Assembly: GCA_945957605.1 (NCBI GenBank)
Contig: CAMFLR010000003.1
Span: 186,001 to 250,000, forward strand
DNA length: 64,000 bases
Source of the DNA: an uncultured Isosphaeraceae bacterium
GTDB taxonomy: Bacteria; Planctomycetota; Planctomycetia; Isosphaerales; Isosphaeraceae
Direction: 5' to 3'
The position numbers and the translations under genes were made by a program. Positions within the stretch are counted from its first letter, which is position 1, and each line of letters begins with the position of its first letter. The notes under the pieces are model-generated. The model had not been told where the DNA came from, searched no databases, and saw only the letters and a program-made list of their open reading frames with translations. Below are positions 1 to 8,276 of the stretch, piece after piece.

Positions 1-1333
1 CGTTGCTTGGGGGCGATGTCACTTCGGGATCGACGGCCTTTGACTCGGCTGACAGTTCCAGGTCGTGCATCTCGCCCTCTTCGCCGGGTTGGTCTCCACC
101 TTCGCCCGGCTCTCCTGCTGCGAGGGAGTCGACCGGTCTCGGCGACTCGCCTCCCGACTTCGCACCCTTTCGCCTCGGCGCGTCGTCACCTTGCGCCTCG
201 GCAAACACTTCCGCTCTCGTGCGGATGTCTTCTGCCAGTTCTTCGGTCAGACCCTCAATTGTGTTCACCAGGTCGGTGATTTCCATCACCGAGAGATCGT
301 CGTAGCTCAGGATGCCCTGTTCGACGAGTTTCTCTGCGAGGTCGGTATCAACTCCTTCGATCTGCGTGAAGGCCGTAACCGCCTTCTCGATCAACTCGTC
401 GAGTTCTTCCGACGTCATGATCTCTATGTCCCAGCCCACTAGCTTCGAGGCGAGCCGGACGTTCTGGCCGCGGCGGCCGATTGCGAGTGAAAGCTGATCG
501 TCTCGAACCAACACGATCGCCCGGCCGAGCAACTGGCAGAGCATGACCTCGTCGATTTCGGCCGGCTGCAAGGCGTTGGGAATCAAGACCTGGAGCGACT
601 CGTTCCAGCGGACGATATCGATGCGCTCGCCGCCGAGTTCGTCGACGATATTCTTGATACGAGTTCCGCGGACGCCAACGCAGGCTCCAACTGCATCAAC
701 TTTCGTATCGATCGACGTCACGGCCACCTTCGAGCGGTAACCCGCTTCGCGAGCCAGAGCACGGATCGAGATGATGTGGTCGGCGATTTCAGGAATTTCG
801 AGTTCAAATAGGCGGCGGACGAAGTCGGGATGGGTGCGGCTCAGGATGATCTTCACCCTCTGGCCGACCTTCCGGACGTCGAGAATCACCGCTCGGACGC
901 GTTCGCCCGGCTGATGGCTTTCGCCCGGGATCTGTTCGCTACGAGGAAGCAGGGCGTCGGTCTTGCCCAGGTTCACCGTGACGGCCCCGCCTTCGAAGCG
1001 CTGGACGGTACCTGTGATCAGGTCGCCGCGCTGGTCTTCGAATTCGTCAAAGAGACTATCGCGTTCGGCCTCGCGGATCTTCTGGATGATCACTTGCTTG
1101 GCGGTCTGCGCGGCGATTCGACCGAAGTCGGGCGGGTCGACGGGGTTACCGTCGGCGGAGGTATGGGTCTTACCGGTATCGCGGTCGATCTGGACCGTGA
1201 TTTCCTCGGCGTGGGGGAAGTGCTTCTTGGCGGCGGTGGCAAGCGCCGACTCAATCCCCTCGAAAAGAACTTCCTTGGGGATGTTCTTTTCGCGGTGAAT
1301 GCTATCGACAATACGTACCAAATCGACGCTCAT
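1..1333 (-). CDS. nusA: Transcription termination/antitermination factor NusA (3' end cut by window edge)
   Basis: NusA binds RNA polymerase and nascent RNA and controls pausing, termination and antitermination. About 444 codons are visible with no stop before the window edge. Seen in order: N-terminal polymerase-binding domain (residues 1-100), S1 domain (about 103-168, starting [11 protein letters not shown]), KH1 with GVRGTRIK near 220-227, KH2 with AIGRRGQN near 284-291, then a helix-hairpin-helix type region (about 320-385) and a low-complexity acidic tail rich in Gly, Glu and Pro. The ATG at 1333 follows GGAGG by six or seven bases. Upstream is a divergent Fur-family gene, so the common rimP-nusA order is not kept; nusA looks first in its transcript. 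What follows it (often infB) is outside the window. Confidence 0.95.
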   Translation of the reverse strand, partial: MSVDLVRIVDSIHREKNIPKEVLFEGIESALATAAKKHFPHAEEITVQIDRDTGKTHTSADGNPVDPPDFGRIAAQTAKQVIIQKIREAERDSLFDEFEDQRGDLITGTVQRFEGGAVTVNLGKTDALLPRSEQIPGESHQPGERVRAVILDVRKVGQRVKIILSRTHPDFVRRLFELEIPEIADHIISIRALAREAGYRSKVAVTSIDTKVDAVGACVGVRGTRIKNIVDELGGERIDIVRWNESLQVLIPNALQPAEIDEVMLCQLLGRAIVLVRDDQLSLAIGRRGQNVRLASKLVGWDIEIMTSEELDELIEKAVTAFTQIEGVDTDLAEKLVEQGILSYDDLSVMEITDLVNTIEGLTEELAEDIRTRAEVFAEAQGDDAPRRKGAKSGGESPRPVDSLAAGEPGEGGDQPGEEGEMHDLELSAESKAVDPEVTSPPSN

Positions 1334-1566
1334 GCCAATCCTCCGAGGCGAAACGGGACGGGTGCCGGTGTTTGCTCGAAGACCGCAGCCCGACCCCGTC
1401 AGGCGCGATTCGAGTTTTTATTCCCGGCGATCCAAATCACCGACGCCGGCGTGATTCATCTCGTTCCCGCTCGCTCAGGAACTCAACGATCCCGCCGCGC
1501 CGCGTCGGACCCGACGTTGCGCCTGCCGTTTCGACTACGGCCCCAGGTGTTCAAATTAACCGCAGG

Positions 1567-1595
1567 TTGACACCCATGTCAAGACTGCGAACAAT
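1567..1595 (+). promoter_or_regulatory. Candidate sigma-70 type promoter for the Fur-family gene
   Basis: A perfect TTGACA (1567-1572), a 17-base spacer and AACAAT (1590-1595, four of six matches to TATAAT) lie 67 bases before the start codon at 1663. The rest of the 329-base gap between nusA and this gene (1334-1662) shows no convincing gene and must also hold the nusA promoter on the other strand. Assigned by eye only. Confidence 0.35.
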
Positions 1596-1662
1596 GTTTC
1601 ATAGCGTCGCCGCCAGCGTTTCCGGTGGCTTGGAAACACGTAATTCAGGTTTACGCGTAAGC

Positions 1663-2154
1663 ATGTCATTTGCCGCGCTCGACGATCAGGCGCTCCGGCA
1701 GGCTCTCGAAGCCGCCGGCTGGAAGTACACCCGCCAGCGCGCGGCCGTGTACGACCACCTGTGCCGGGTGCACGGCCATCCGACGGCGGAAGAGGTTTAT
1801 CAAAGCGTACGCGTCGACGTGCCGGCCATCAGCCTGGCGACCGTCTATAAAGCGCTTGAAGCTCTTACAGCCTCTGGCCTTGCAGCGAAGATCGCGGCGG
1901 CGGACGGCTCGGCACGATATGATGCGCGACGGGATCATCACTATCACCTGCGCGACCTGCGTTCGGGGGCCGTCGAAGACCTGGAAACGCCATTCGTCCC
2001 CGACCTGATTGACCGGCTCGATCCTGGTTTGAGCCAGCAACTCCAAGGACGCGGGTTCAAGATCACCGGCTACCGCCTCGAACTCGTTGGCTATTTCGAG
2101 GGCCAGACGCCCCAAAGTCCCGAGCCTGAAGACCATGAGCATGACTCGGCCTGA
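1663..2154 (+). CDS. Fur/PerR-family metal- or peroxide-responsive transcriptional repressor
   Basis: A 163-residue winged-helix regulator of the Fur superfamily. The N-terminal DNA-binding half carries the family pattern YTRQRAAVYDHL, then HPTAEEVYQSVR and ISLATVYKALEAL. The metal-sensing half has RRDHHYHLRD, but the two CxxC pairs that hold structural zinc in typical Fur, Zur and PerR are missing; I see only one Cys (near residue 28). The tail is acidic and His-containing (EPEDHEHDSA). Start: the reading frame extends upstream to 1372, but the ATG at 1663 is where family similarity begins, and a promoter-like sequence sits just before it. The last 20 bases overlap tatD, so the two are probably co-transcribed. 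The inducing metal or signal cannot be read from the sequence. Confidence 0.85.
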   Translation: MSFAALDDQALRQALEAAGWKYTRQRAAVYDHLCRVHGHPTAEEVYQSVRVDVPAISLATVYKALEALTASGLAAKIAAADGSARYDARRDHHYHLRDLRSGAVEDLETPFVPDLIDRLDPGLSQQLQGRGFKITGYRLELVGYFEGQTPQSPEPEDHEHDSA

Positions 2155-2986
2155 AGCGGGCTCGGGTGCCGAAGCCAAGACGGCGCAAGACCTTGTACTG
2201 ATCGACACCCACGCGCATCTCGCCGATCGCCGGCTCGCGCCCCAGATTGGTGACGTGCTTGCGAGGGCGTGCGAGGCGGGTGTGGTGCAAGTCGTGGCGA
2301 TTGGCACGACCGCCGAGGATAGCCCGCAGGTTCTGGAACTGGCGCGGGGACATCGTGGGGTCTTCGCTGCGGTCGGGATTCATCCCAACGACGCGGCCGA
2401 GGCAAATGTCGACGACTGGCATTTGATTGAACGGCTGGCGCGCGAGCCGAAAGTGGTCGCCATCGGCGAGACTGGGCTCGATCGCTACTGGGACCGCACG
2501 CCGTTTCCGGTTCAGCAGGAGTATTTCGAGCGCCACCTCAATTTGGCGCACGCGCTCGACCTCCCCGTCGTGATTCACTGCCGTGACTCTGCCGCCGATA
2601 TTCTCGCCCAACTTCGGGCCCACGGGCGGTCTTTCCGCGGCGTGCTCCATTCGTTCACGGGCGACTGGGAACTCGCCGAGCAATTCCTCGAACTCGGACT
2701 CTATCTCTCGTTCGCGGGAATGCTTACGTTCGAGAACAAGACCCTTGATCCGCTTCGAGATGCAGCGTCGCGCGTGCCGCTTGAGCGACTTCTCGTCGAG
2801 ACCGACAGCCCTTACCTCACGCCGCATCCGTTCCGCGGCAAGCTCAACGAACCGGCGCGGGTTGCCCTGACCGCGACTCGTCTCGCGGCGTTGAGGAATC
2901 TCAGTCCTGAGGAGTTGAGCCGGCGGACGACAGCGAATGCGCAGCAGTTGTTCGCGTTGCCCAGCGATGAACTTTTGTCCGCCTGA
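2135..2986 (+). CDS. tatD: TatD-family metal-dependent DNase
   Basis: TatD-type hydrolase of the amidohydrolase fold, 283 residues, the usual length. Metal-binding motifs are all visible: DTHAHL (residues 24-29), GETGLD (Glu112), VIHCRDS (His148), LHSFTG (His172) and ETDSPYLTPHP near the C-terminus. TatD proteins are 3'-5' exonucleases acting on DNA (and RNA) in repair and degradation. The ATG at 2135 lies inside the end of the Fur-family gene; an in-frame ATG at 2141 is an alternative. The overlap suggests translational coupling with the regulator, an arrangement that could link repair to metal or peroxide status (inference). Confidence 0.93.
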   Translation: MSMTRPEAGSGAEAKTAQDLVLIDTHAHLADRRLAPQIGDVLARACEAGVVQVVAIGTTAEDSPQVLELARGHRGVFAAVGIHPNDAAEANVDDWHLIERLAREPKVVAIGETGLDRYWDRTPFPVQQEYFERHLNLAHALDLPVVIHCRDSAADILAQLRAHGRSFRGVLHSFTGDWELAEQFLELGLYLSFAGMLTFENKTLDPLRDAASRVPLERLLVETDSPYLTPHPFRGKLNEPARVALTATRLAALRNLSPEELSRRTTANAQQLFALPSDELLSA

Positions 2987-3347
2987 ATTGTGACCTGTAC
3001 AAAATTTCAAGAAATGGCCGCGAGAAGCGAACGACTAATAACTGGATCGTGTCTGGTTGGTAACGGTGGCGAGGGATCGCTGCACGGCTGAATTTGCGCA
3101 AGCAAGCAGGTTTGATCGGTCGGCATAATCGTTGTAATCGTCAAGATTTACAATCCGATCAAGCGGTAAACTGCTCACTTTGCGAACCGAATTCAGGAAC
3201 TTATGCTAAAGATCCTTCGAGCGGATGCCGACCGCGCGACGCGCCCGTTCGCAGTCGACTGGCGCGAGAGTTGCATCCGTGTACGGATGGCACGTACTCA
3301 ATCCATTCAAGAGCCAAGTGAGCCGGTGAAAGGGAAGGGCAAAGACG
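2987..3347. other. Intergenic stretch without a supported gene
   Basis: These 361 bases hold no convincing reading frame. Two signals were seen: a dyad TTGTAA-N10-TTACAA at 3132-3153, and a weak promoter-like pair TTGCGA (3180-3185) and TATGCT (3202-3207) spaced by 16 bases, which could drive the small membrane protein at 3348. Neither is strong. Confidence 0.4.
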
Positions 3348-3572
3348 ATGACCCTGGCAGCGTTTCTGGCTGAGGTCTGGATCATGATCCCAGTCGTCTT
3401 CTTGTTCGCAATTGGCTTCGGAATCACGGTCCAGAGCGGAGGCGGCGGCAATCTGCGCGTCACCAACGCAATGGGCAATTTAACGAAAACCATTGCGGTT
3501 CTCGCGGTTTGCCTCGCGCTCGTCATCGCCGCGCAGTCGTTCGCGGGCTATCGGATGGGTTTAAACTGGTAA
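3348..3572 (+). CDS. Small hypothetical membrane protein (two predicted TM segments)
   Basis: 74 residues. Hydrophobic stretches at about residues 5-25 (FLAEVWIMIPVVFLFAIGFG) and 47-66 (TIAVLAVCLALVIAAQSF) are separated by a Gly-rich polar loop (QSGGGG). A purine-rich ribosome-binding region (AAAGGGAAGGG) lies upstream, the closest part about 8 bases before the ATG. I recognise no family. It stands alone between tatD and the convergent queE, whose stop is 27 bases away. Clean hydrophobic periodicity and a ribosome site make a real gene likely, but its role is unknown. Confidence 0.65.
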   Translation: MTLAAFLAEVWIMIPVVFLFAIGFGITVQSGGGGNLRVTNAMGNLTKTIAVLAVCLALVIAAQSFAGYRMGLNW

Positions 3573-3598
3573 GAATAAACGGCGCGGCGGGTTTCCAA

Positions 3599-4342
3599 TC
3601 AAACGCCGCGCCGATTCGGATCCCAAAGTTGTTTGTGCAATTGAAGTTGGAGACGGAGGGGCAGTCGCGTCTCGAGGATCCAGGCGGCGAGATCGGTTGG
3701 ATTCACCTGGCCGAACGCTGGACTGAAAACGACCGAAAGTCGCTCGACCAACCCGTGCGAGCGGACGTGCGCGACTGACCAGTCGAAATCGGCCCGGTCA
3801 CAGATCACGTATTTCAGCTCATCGGTCGGCTTGAGCCGATCGAGGTTGGCGTCGCTGTTAGATGCAACTTCGCCCGAGCCCGGGGTTTTCACGTCCATGA
3901 TGATGTGAACGCGGGCGTCAACGGGCGTAAGGTCAATGCTACCTGCAGTTTCGAGCAAGACTTTGCGGCCGTGGTCGGCGAGTTGCTCCATCAGGCCGAA
4001 GACTTCGGGTTGAAGCAACGGCTCGCCGCCGGTGATTTCGACGAGATGATCGCCGAGCGCAAGGACCCCGGCCATAATTTCTTCGCGCGCACGAAACTCG
4101 CCCTGGTTGAAGGCGTGAGGCGTATCGCAATAGACGCAGCGCAGGTGACAGGCGGTCAGACGGACGAAAACGCAAGGTAAACCAGCGTAAAGACTTTCGC
4201 CCTGGATGCTGCGATAGATCTCATGGATTGCGAGCGACCCTTCGGGCCGGTCGGCAAGAGGGCGCAGGCGCGAACGCTGCTCGGGACGGAGCGTCAATTC
4301 GATCGGCGAGGCGGTACGGGGACGGTCTGCGGGTATGATCAT
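3599..4342 (-). CDS. queE: 7-carboxy-7-deazaguanine synthase QueE (radical SAM)
   Basis: QueE converts 6-carboxy-tetrahydropterin to 7-carboxy-7-deazaguanine in queuosine/preQ0 synthesis, using SAM and a [4Fe-4S] cluster. 247 residues. Family signatures: SIQGESLYAGLPCVFVRL before the cluster motif CHLRCVYC (Cys65, Cys69, Cys72), EITGGEPLLQ for SAM binding, and the C-terminal LQLHKQLWDPNRRG. The frame runs upstream to 4495, but the ATG at 4342 (protein start MIIPADRP) fits the family length. queF, the last enzyme of the same preQ1 route, is about 20 kb away on the plus strand; queC and queD are not in the window. Confidence 0.95.
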   Translation of the reverse strand: MIIPADRPRTASPIELTLRPEQRSRLRPLADRPEGSLAIHEIYRSIQGESLYAGLPCVFVRLTACHLRCVYCDTPHAFNQGEFRAREEIMAGVLALGDHLVEITGGEPLLQPEVFGLMEQLADHGRKVLLETAGSIDLTPVDARVHIIMDVKTPGSGEVASNSDANLDRLKPTDELKYVICDRADFDWSVAHVRSHGLVERLSVVFSPAFGQVNPTDLAAWILETRLPLRLQLQLHKQLWDPNRRGV

Positions 4343-4694
4343 CGTTTCATCATAACACCCGCGCGACCAAGCTGCCCACCCGCTGCCAGGAGGATCGATT
4401 GTCGTCCTTGTCGGCAAACTTACCGTTATGTGGCACCGGTTCCTGAACCAGTGAGGCGGAGCCTCTGGAAGTATCGGCTCGTCGCCCGGCTTCAAATTAA
4501 ACGCCTATCAAGCAAAAATAGGCGTGATCCCGAGTGTGAGTAAACTTCGGGAGCAGGAATCTCTTGCGGCTACGCCGCCCCGGTTCAAGAACCGGGGGCA
4601 CCCTCGAAATGAGTCGGAATTCTGGCTTAAAATTTGGAACGCACGGGGCTGCGTGGAACGACAGCGCAATCGTTTCACCCGTTCGTGCAACGAC
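4343..4694. other. Intergenic stretch with hairpins between queE and the cyclase gene
   Basis: 352 bases without a supported gene. It holds three short dyads: GGTTC-CT-GAACC at 4438-4449, GAGGC-GGA-GCCTC at 4453-4465, and the stronger hairpin 4578-4597 listed separately as a repeat. The queE promoter should also lie here, but no clear -35/-10 pair was seen. Confidence 0.5.
4578..4603 (-). repeat. GGGTGCC-headed palindrome, family C (single copy)
   Basis: On the minus strand this reads GGGTGCC followed by a nine-base-pair perfect hairpin, CCCCGGTTC-TT-GAACCGGGG, sharing one C with the head. It is built like the other repeats of this window (GGGTGCC head, then a hairpin) but has a different stem. 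Only one copy is seen here, so calling it a repeat family is inference. Confidence 0.5.
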
Positions 4695-5345
4695 TTAGAT
4701 CAAAAGCACCGGACGGCAGAACGAGCCGGTCAGGCCGGTGAAGTTGATTGGCAGAGCCATGAACTTCACTGGAGGTGGCAGCACCAGCGCCTCGGGCGGA
4801 AATTTCAGCTCCTCGACAACCCAGAGACCGTTTCCCAGCAAGATGGTGTGGGTTTCGCTGTTCATCGGGTCGCGACTGCCGCCGATCGAATAGTGGTCGA
4901 TGCCGACGGCCCGTGCGCCTCGGTCGACGAGCCATTGGGCGCCGTCGGCCGCGAGGTAGGGGGAGTCGTAAAGCCATTTGTCGGTTCGGCTTCGGATATC
5001 GCCCCAGCCGGTGCACAGGAGGGCGATCTCGTTTTCCGCGAGGTCGGGAATCGTCCGCTCGAGGTCGGCGGCACTAATCGGTGCATTCGGTTCGAGGGGG
5101 CGAAGGTCGGCGATTCGAGCGGGGCCGGCGAATGCTTCGAGCGGGAAGTCGCTGATGCTCTTGCCGCCGGCGATCTTGTGGAGCGGGGCGTCGAGGTGGC
5201 TGCCGGTGTGGTTCACCATGTTGATCTGCTCGACTCGCCAGCCGCAGTCGGGGTGGTCGCGCGTGACCTGCGCTTCGGGGCTCGGATGGGCCGGGCAGTT
5301 CGGTGCACCATGATAGAGCGGCTGGGACAGATCGATGAATCGCAT
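4695..5345 (-). CDS. Cyclase-family (KynB-like) metal-dependent hydrolase
   Basis: 216 residues of the putative cyclase/arylformamidase family. The metal-binding signature HTGSHLDAP is at residues 46-54, with DLSQPLYHG at the N-terminus and GIDHYSIGG further on, all typical. Members hydrolyse N-formylkynurenine or other amide and ester substrates; nothing nearby belongs to tryptophan breakdown, so the substrate is open. The gene is transcribed away from the MOSC gene, whose start is 87 bases off, so a shared divergent promoter region is likely. Confidence 0.85.
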   Translation of the reverse strand: MRFIDLSQPLYHGAPNCPAHPSPEAQVTRDHPDCGWRVEQINMVNHTGSHLDAPLHKIAGGKSISDFPLEAFAGPARIADLRPLEPNAPISAADLERTIPDLAENEIALLCTGWGDIRSRTDKWLYDSPYLAADGAQWLVDRGARAVGIDHYSIGGSRDPMNSETHTILLGNGLWVVEELKFPPEALVLPPPVKFMALPINFTGLTGSFCRPVLLI

Positions 5346-5432
5346 GCCGGATGAACCTGTGGGCGGTGTGAAGGGTCGTGGGGGTTATGGTAAGCTCAAA
5401 CCGGTCTGCAAGTGAAGGGAGCGCGAAGCAGG

Positions 5433-5879
5433 ATGTCCGCAACAGTTGAGGCGATCTTCATAGGCGAACGCAAGGGGGAGTCGATGCACCGGGTTCCGGC
5501 CATCGAGGTTCGGGCCGGTCAAGGAATCGAAACCGACCGTTATTTTCGCGAGCAGCACGAAGACCCCGCGCGGGAAATCACGCTGATCGAGGCCGAGGCG
5601 ATCGAAGCGCTGAACAACGAGGTCGGAATTCCTTTCGACCCTTCGGAAAGCCGGCGGAATTTGCTGACGCGCGGTGTCGGATTGAATGATCTCGTCGGGT
5701 GCGAGTTCTCGGTTGGTGGCGTTCGCCTGCGTGGAATTCGCCTTTGTCACCCGTGTGCGCATCTGCAAAAGCTTACGCGGCCGGGTGTGCTCAAAGGGTT
5801 AGTGAATCGCGGCGGGCTGCGAGCACAAATCGTCACCAGCGGAGCGATTCACGAAGGTGATGCAGTTGTCGTCGATTGA
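5433..5879 (+). CDS. MOSC domain-containing protein
   Basis: 148 residues. MOSC (molybdenum cofactor sulfurase C-terminal) domains bind sulfur carriers or molybdopterin-linked groups. Signs: an early GERKGESMH, then ITLIEAEAIEAL, and SRRNLLTRGVGLNDLVG, the conserved N-(L/I)-x-T-R-G-V core of the family, followed by CHPCAHL. The frame is open back to a GTG at 5412; the ATG at 5433 is preferred because homologous sequence starts there. moeA, another molybdopterin gene, lies far away at 39-40 kb, so this solitary MOSC protein has no clear partner. Confidence 0.88.
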   Translation: MSATVEAIFIGERKGESMHRVPAIEVRAGQGIETDRYFREQHEDPAREITLIEAEAIEALNNEVGIPFDPSESRRNLLTRGVGLNDLVGCEFSVGGVRLRGIRLCHPCAHLQKLTRPGVLKGLVNRGGLRAQIVTSGAIHEGDAVVVD

Positions 5880-5925
5880 GATTGATTGAAGCAATAAACG
5901 CGAGCGGGCAAGGAAACGAGTGGTC

Positions 5926-6429
5926 ATGTCAGAGTCTGAAGCGGCGAGCGGTCGACCTCGGGTCGGCGTGGTGATGGGGAGCAAATCCGACTGGGAGACG
6001 ATGCGGCATGCGTCGGAGCTTCTCACGGAACTTGGAATCGCGCATGAGGTAAAAGTCGTCTCCGCGCACCGCACACCCGACCGCCTCTTTGACTACGGCC
6101 GCACTGCCGAAGAGCGGGGGCTAGAACTGATCATTGCCGGCGCTGGCGGTGCAGCGCACTTGCCCGGAATGCTCGCGGCGGTGTCGATCGTTCCCGTGCT
6201 TGGCGTGCCTGTCGAAAGCAAAATGCTTCGCGGAGTTGATTCGCTGCTGTCGATCGTCCAAATGCCTCGCGGAATTCCTGTGGGTACGCTTGCGATCGGC
6301 CCTGCCGGGGCTGCGAACGCCGCGTTGCTCGCCGCAGGAATTATCGCCCGGCACGATGTCAAAGTGCGCGATCGCCTCGCCGCGTTTCGGACTGCCCAGA
6401 CCGCTGCTGTGGATGAGTCGCCGCTATGA
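5926..6429 (+). CDS. purE: N5-carboxyaminoimidazole ribonucleotide mutase PurE
   Basis: Class I PurE, 167 residues, moves the carboxylate of N5-CAIR to give CAIR in purine synthesis. Visible motifs: [23 protein letters not shown] with the catalytic His, [14 protein letters not shown], and [21 protein letters not shown]. The ATG at 5926 gives a normal N-terminus; a GTG at 5920, five bases after AGGA, is a real alternative. The stop overlaps the start of purK by four bases (ATGA), so the two are translationally coupled. Presence of purK confirms the bacterial two-step route. Confidence 0.96.
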   Translation: MSESEAASGRPRVGVVMGSKSDWETMRHASELLTELGIAHEVKVVSAHRTPDRLFDYGRTAEERGLELIIAGAGGAAHLPGMLAAVSIVPVLGVPVESKMLRGVDSLLSIVQMPRGIPVGTLAIGPAGAANAALLAAGIIARHDVKVRDRLAAFRTAQTAAVDESPL

Positions 6430-7571
6430 CGAGTCGAGTTTTGCTCCCGCCCGCGAACCTGGCCGTGATTGGCGGCGGCCAGCTCGGCCGCATGTTCCTG
6501 CAGGCTGCTCAGCGCATGGGTTACACCGCTGGTGTGCTGAGCGAGGTCGAAGACGGCCCGGGCGCGCAGGTGGCGAACTGGTCGGTCGTGGCGCAGCCTG
6601 ATGACTTGAGTGGCCTCAAGGCATTGGCATCGCGGGCACAGGGAATCACGGTTGAATTCGAGAATGTGTCTGCACCGGCCTTGCGCTGGCTTGCGCGGAA
6701 TCGCCTCGTTCGGCCGGGCTGGAAAACGGTATGGGTGAGCCAGAATCGCCTGCGCGAGAAGACGTTTTTCGCGAGCCACGGATTGCCGCTGGCTCCGTGG
6801 AAACCGGTTCGAACGAAAGACGATCTCGAACCCGCGCTGCGAGCCCTGGGATTGCCGCTCATCCTGAAAACGGCGGCTTCGGGCTATGACGGCAAGGGGC
6901 AGGTTCGGGTTGATCGCGACATTGATCTTGCCCCGGCTTTCCGCGAATTACGCGAGGTGCCGTGCGTTGCCGAGGGGTGGGTTGAGTTCGCGTGTGAAGT
7001 TTCGGTCGTCGTGGTGCGCGGGGCTGATGCGAAGGCGGTGGCGTATCCGGTCGGTCTGAATCATCACGAGCGACATATCCTCGATTCGACCACGATGCCC
7101 GCACCGGTGGGACCGATTGTCTCGCAGGAAGCGCGCAACCTGGCTTTAGCAGTCGCTGAGGCGCTTGAAACGGTTGGCGTGCTCACCGTCGAGTTTTTCT
7201 TGACGAGCAGCGGCCAGTTGATGATCAACGAGATGGCGCCTCGGCCGCATAATTCGGGGCATCTCACGATCGAAGCGAATGTGGCCAGCCAGTTCGAGCA
7301 GCAGGTGCGTGCACTTTGCGGCCTACCGTTGGGGGGGACGGATCTCGTCCAGCCCGCGGCGATGGTGAATTTGCTCGGCGATCTTTGGAGCGGTGGCGAG
7401 CCGCTCTGGGATGTTGCGCTTGGAAGCGATCCGGGCGTGAAGTTGCATCTTTACGGTAAGCGCGGGGCGGTTCCGGGCCGCAAGATGGGGCATCTTACGG
7501 TGCTCGATCCCGATCCGCGTCAGGCGCTGGATCGCGCTCTGGCGGCGCGGGCGAGGCTGGTGCGACGATAG
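6426..7571 (+). CDS. purK: N5-carboxyaminoimidazole ribonucleotide synthase PurK
   Basis: ATP-grasp enzyme, 381 residues, makes N5-CAIR from AIR, bicarbonate and ATP and feeds PurE, encoded immediately upstream with a four-base overlap. Seen: [19 protein letters not shown] at the N-terminus, [23 protein letters not shown] (ATP-grasp lysine region), [19 protein letters not shown], and the metal/phosphate motif [13 protein letters not shown]. Length and order are standard. A repeat hairpin begins 42 bases after the stop. Confidence 0.96.
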   Translation: MTSRVLLPPANLAVIGGGQLGRMFLQAAQRMGYTAGVLSEVEDGPGAQVANWSVVAQPDDLSGLKALASRAQGITVEFENVSAPALRWLARNRLVRPGWKTVWVSQNRLREKTFFASHGLPLAPWKPVRTKDDLEPALRALGLPLILKTAASGYDGKGQVRVDRDIDLAPAFRELREVPCVAEGWVEFACEVSVVVVRGADAKAVAYPVGLNHHERHILDSTTMPAPVGPIVSQEARNLALAVAEALETVGVLTVEFFLTSSGQLMINEMAPRPHNSGHLTIEANVASQFEQQVRALCGLPLGGTDLVQPAAMVNLLGDLWSGGEPLWDVALGSDPGVKLHLYGKRGAVPGRKMGHLTVLDPDPRQALDRALAARARLVRR

Positions 7572-7613
7572 TGGTCACGAGTTGTGATATGTAGTATTAT
7601 GGAATTAATTATT

Positions 7614-7696
7614 GGGTGCCACTGGTTATGCCAGTGATCTTCTTTTTTGTGTTTGTATGATCACAAATAAGAGCACTGGCATAGCCAGTGGCACCC
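7614..7696. repeat. Family A inverted-pair repeat, copy 1
   Basis: Two 23-base arms face each other: 7614-7636, beginning GGGTGCCACTGG, and its inverted partner 7674-7696. They differ at one base, which would still pair as G-U in RNA. The 37-base loop starts and ends with sequence close to TCTT...AAGAG, extending the stem. Each arm is itself a palindrome (CACTGG-N-CCAGTG type). It lies between purK and the convergent membrane protein gene. Five such copies occur in the window. Confidence 0.9.
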
Positions 7697-7723
7697 GAGT
7701 AGGTCGCGTTGACATGTCAGAAC

Positions 7724-8137
7724 CTAGGCGGACGGCCCGTCATTGCGCGAAGCGACACGTGGTGGGCCGACGGGCTTAAGCGCGTCTCCGCCCCAGCGGT
7801 ATCCAAGATAGGTGCCGAGCGCGAGCATGATCAGGACGAGCGGAACTTGTTGGTGGAAATGCGAGAGGAAATATCCAAAGCTGTTGTCGGCGACGAACGG
7901 GAAACTTGCCCACTGCGCGTAGGTTCCCACTCCCAGCGCACCGATCGCACAGATGATTCCGCGAACGCGCGACGGCCGCGCTGAGAGCAGACCACTTCCT
8001 AAACCTACGAGTGCGCCAGGAATGACACCCGCGTTTATGCTATAACTCGCACCCCAGGCCAGCGCGAAACAACCAACGACACCGCCGACAGCGGCACCAA
8101 TTAATCCGGGAATCGAATCGACAAATGCGGGGGGCAT
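7724..8137 (-). CDS. Hypothetical integral membrane protein (about four TM segments)
   Basis: 137 residues, strongly hydrophobic and Gly-rich, with likely membrane segments starting near residues 9, 33, 60 and 97 (for example IPGLIGAAVGGVVGCFALAWG and VPLVLIMLALGTYLGYRWGG). The ATG at 8137 is chosen because GGAGAG sits about seven bases before it; the upstream in-frame ATG at 8152 overlaps that ribosome site. I recognise no family. It runs opposite to purK and away from the VWA gene at 8277. Confidence 0.7.
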   Translation of the reverse strand: MPPAFVDSIPGLIGAAVGGVVGCFALAWGASYSINAGVIPGALVGLGSGLLSARPSRVRGIICAIGALGVGTYAQWASFPFVADNSFGYFLSHFHQQVPLVLIMLALGTYLGYRWGGDALKPVGPPRVASRNDGPSA

Positions 8138-8276
8138 GGGTTTTCTCTCCAAATCCCGGTTTATCAGAAGAAGGGGGCAGCCGGGGTTCTTGGCGCGACC
8201 ATCGTCTTATCCTAAGGTGCAGGAACGCGTTTGCACCGACTATTTTGGCCCGTACGAAAAAATTCGGACAAATGTC

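Noticed and set aside
830..1570. 246-codon plus-strand frame over nusA
   Set aside because: Opposite strand carries NusA S1 and KH domains; the plus frame is a shadow.
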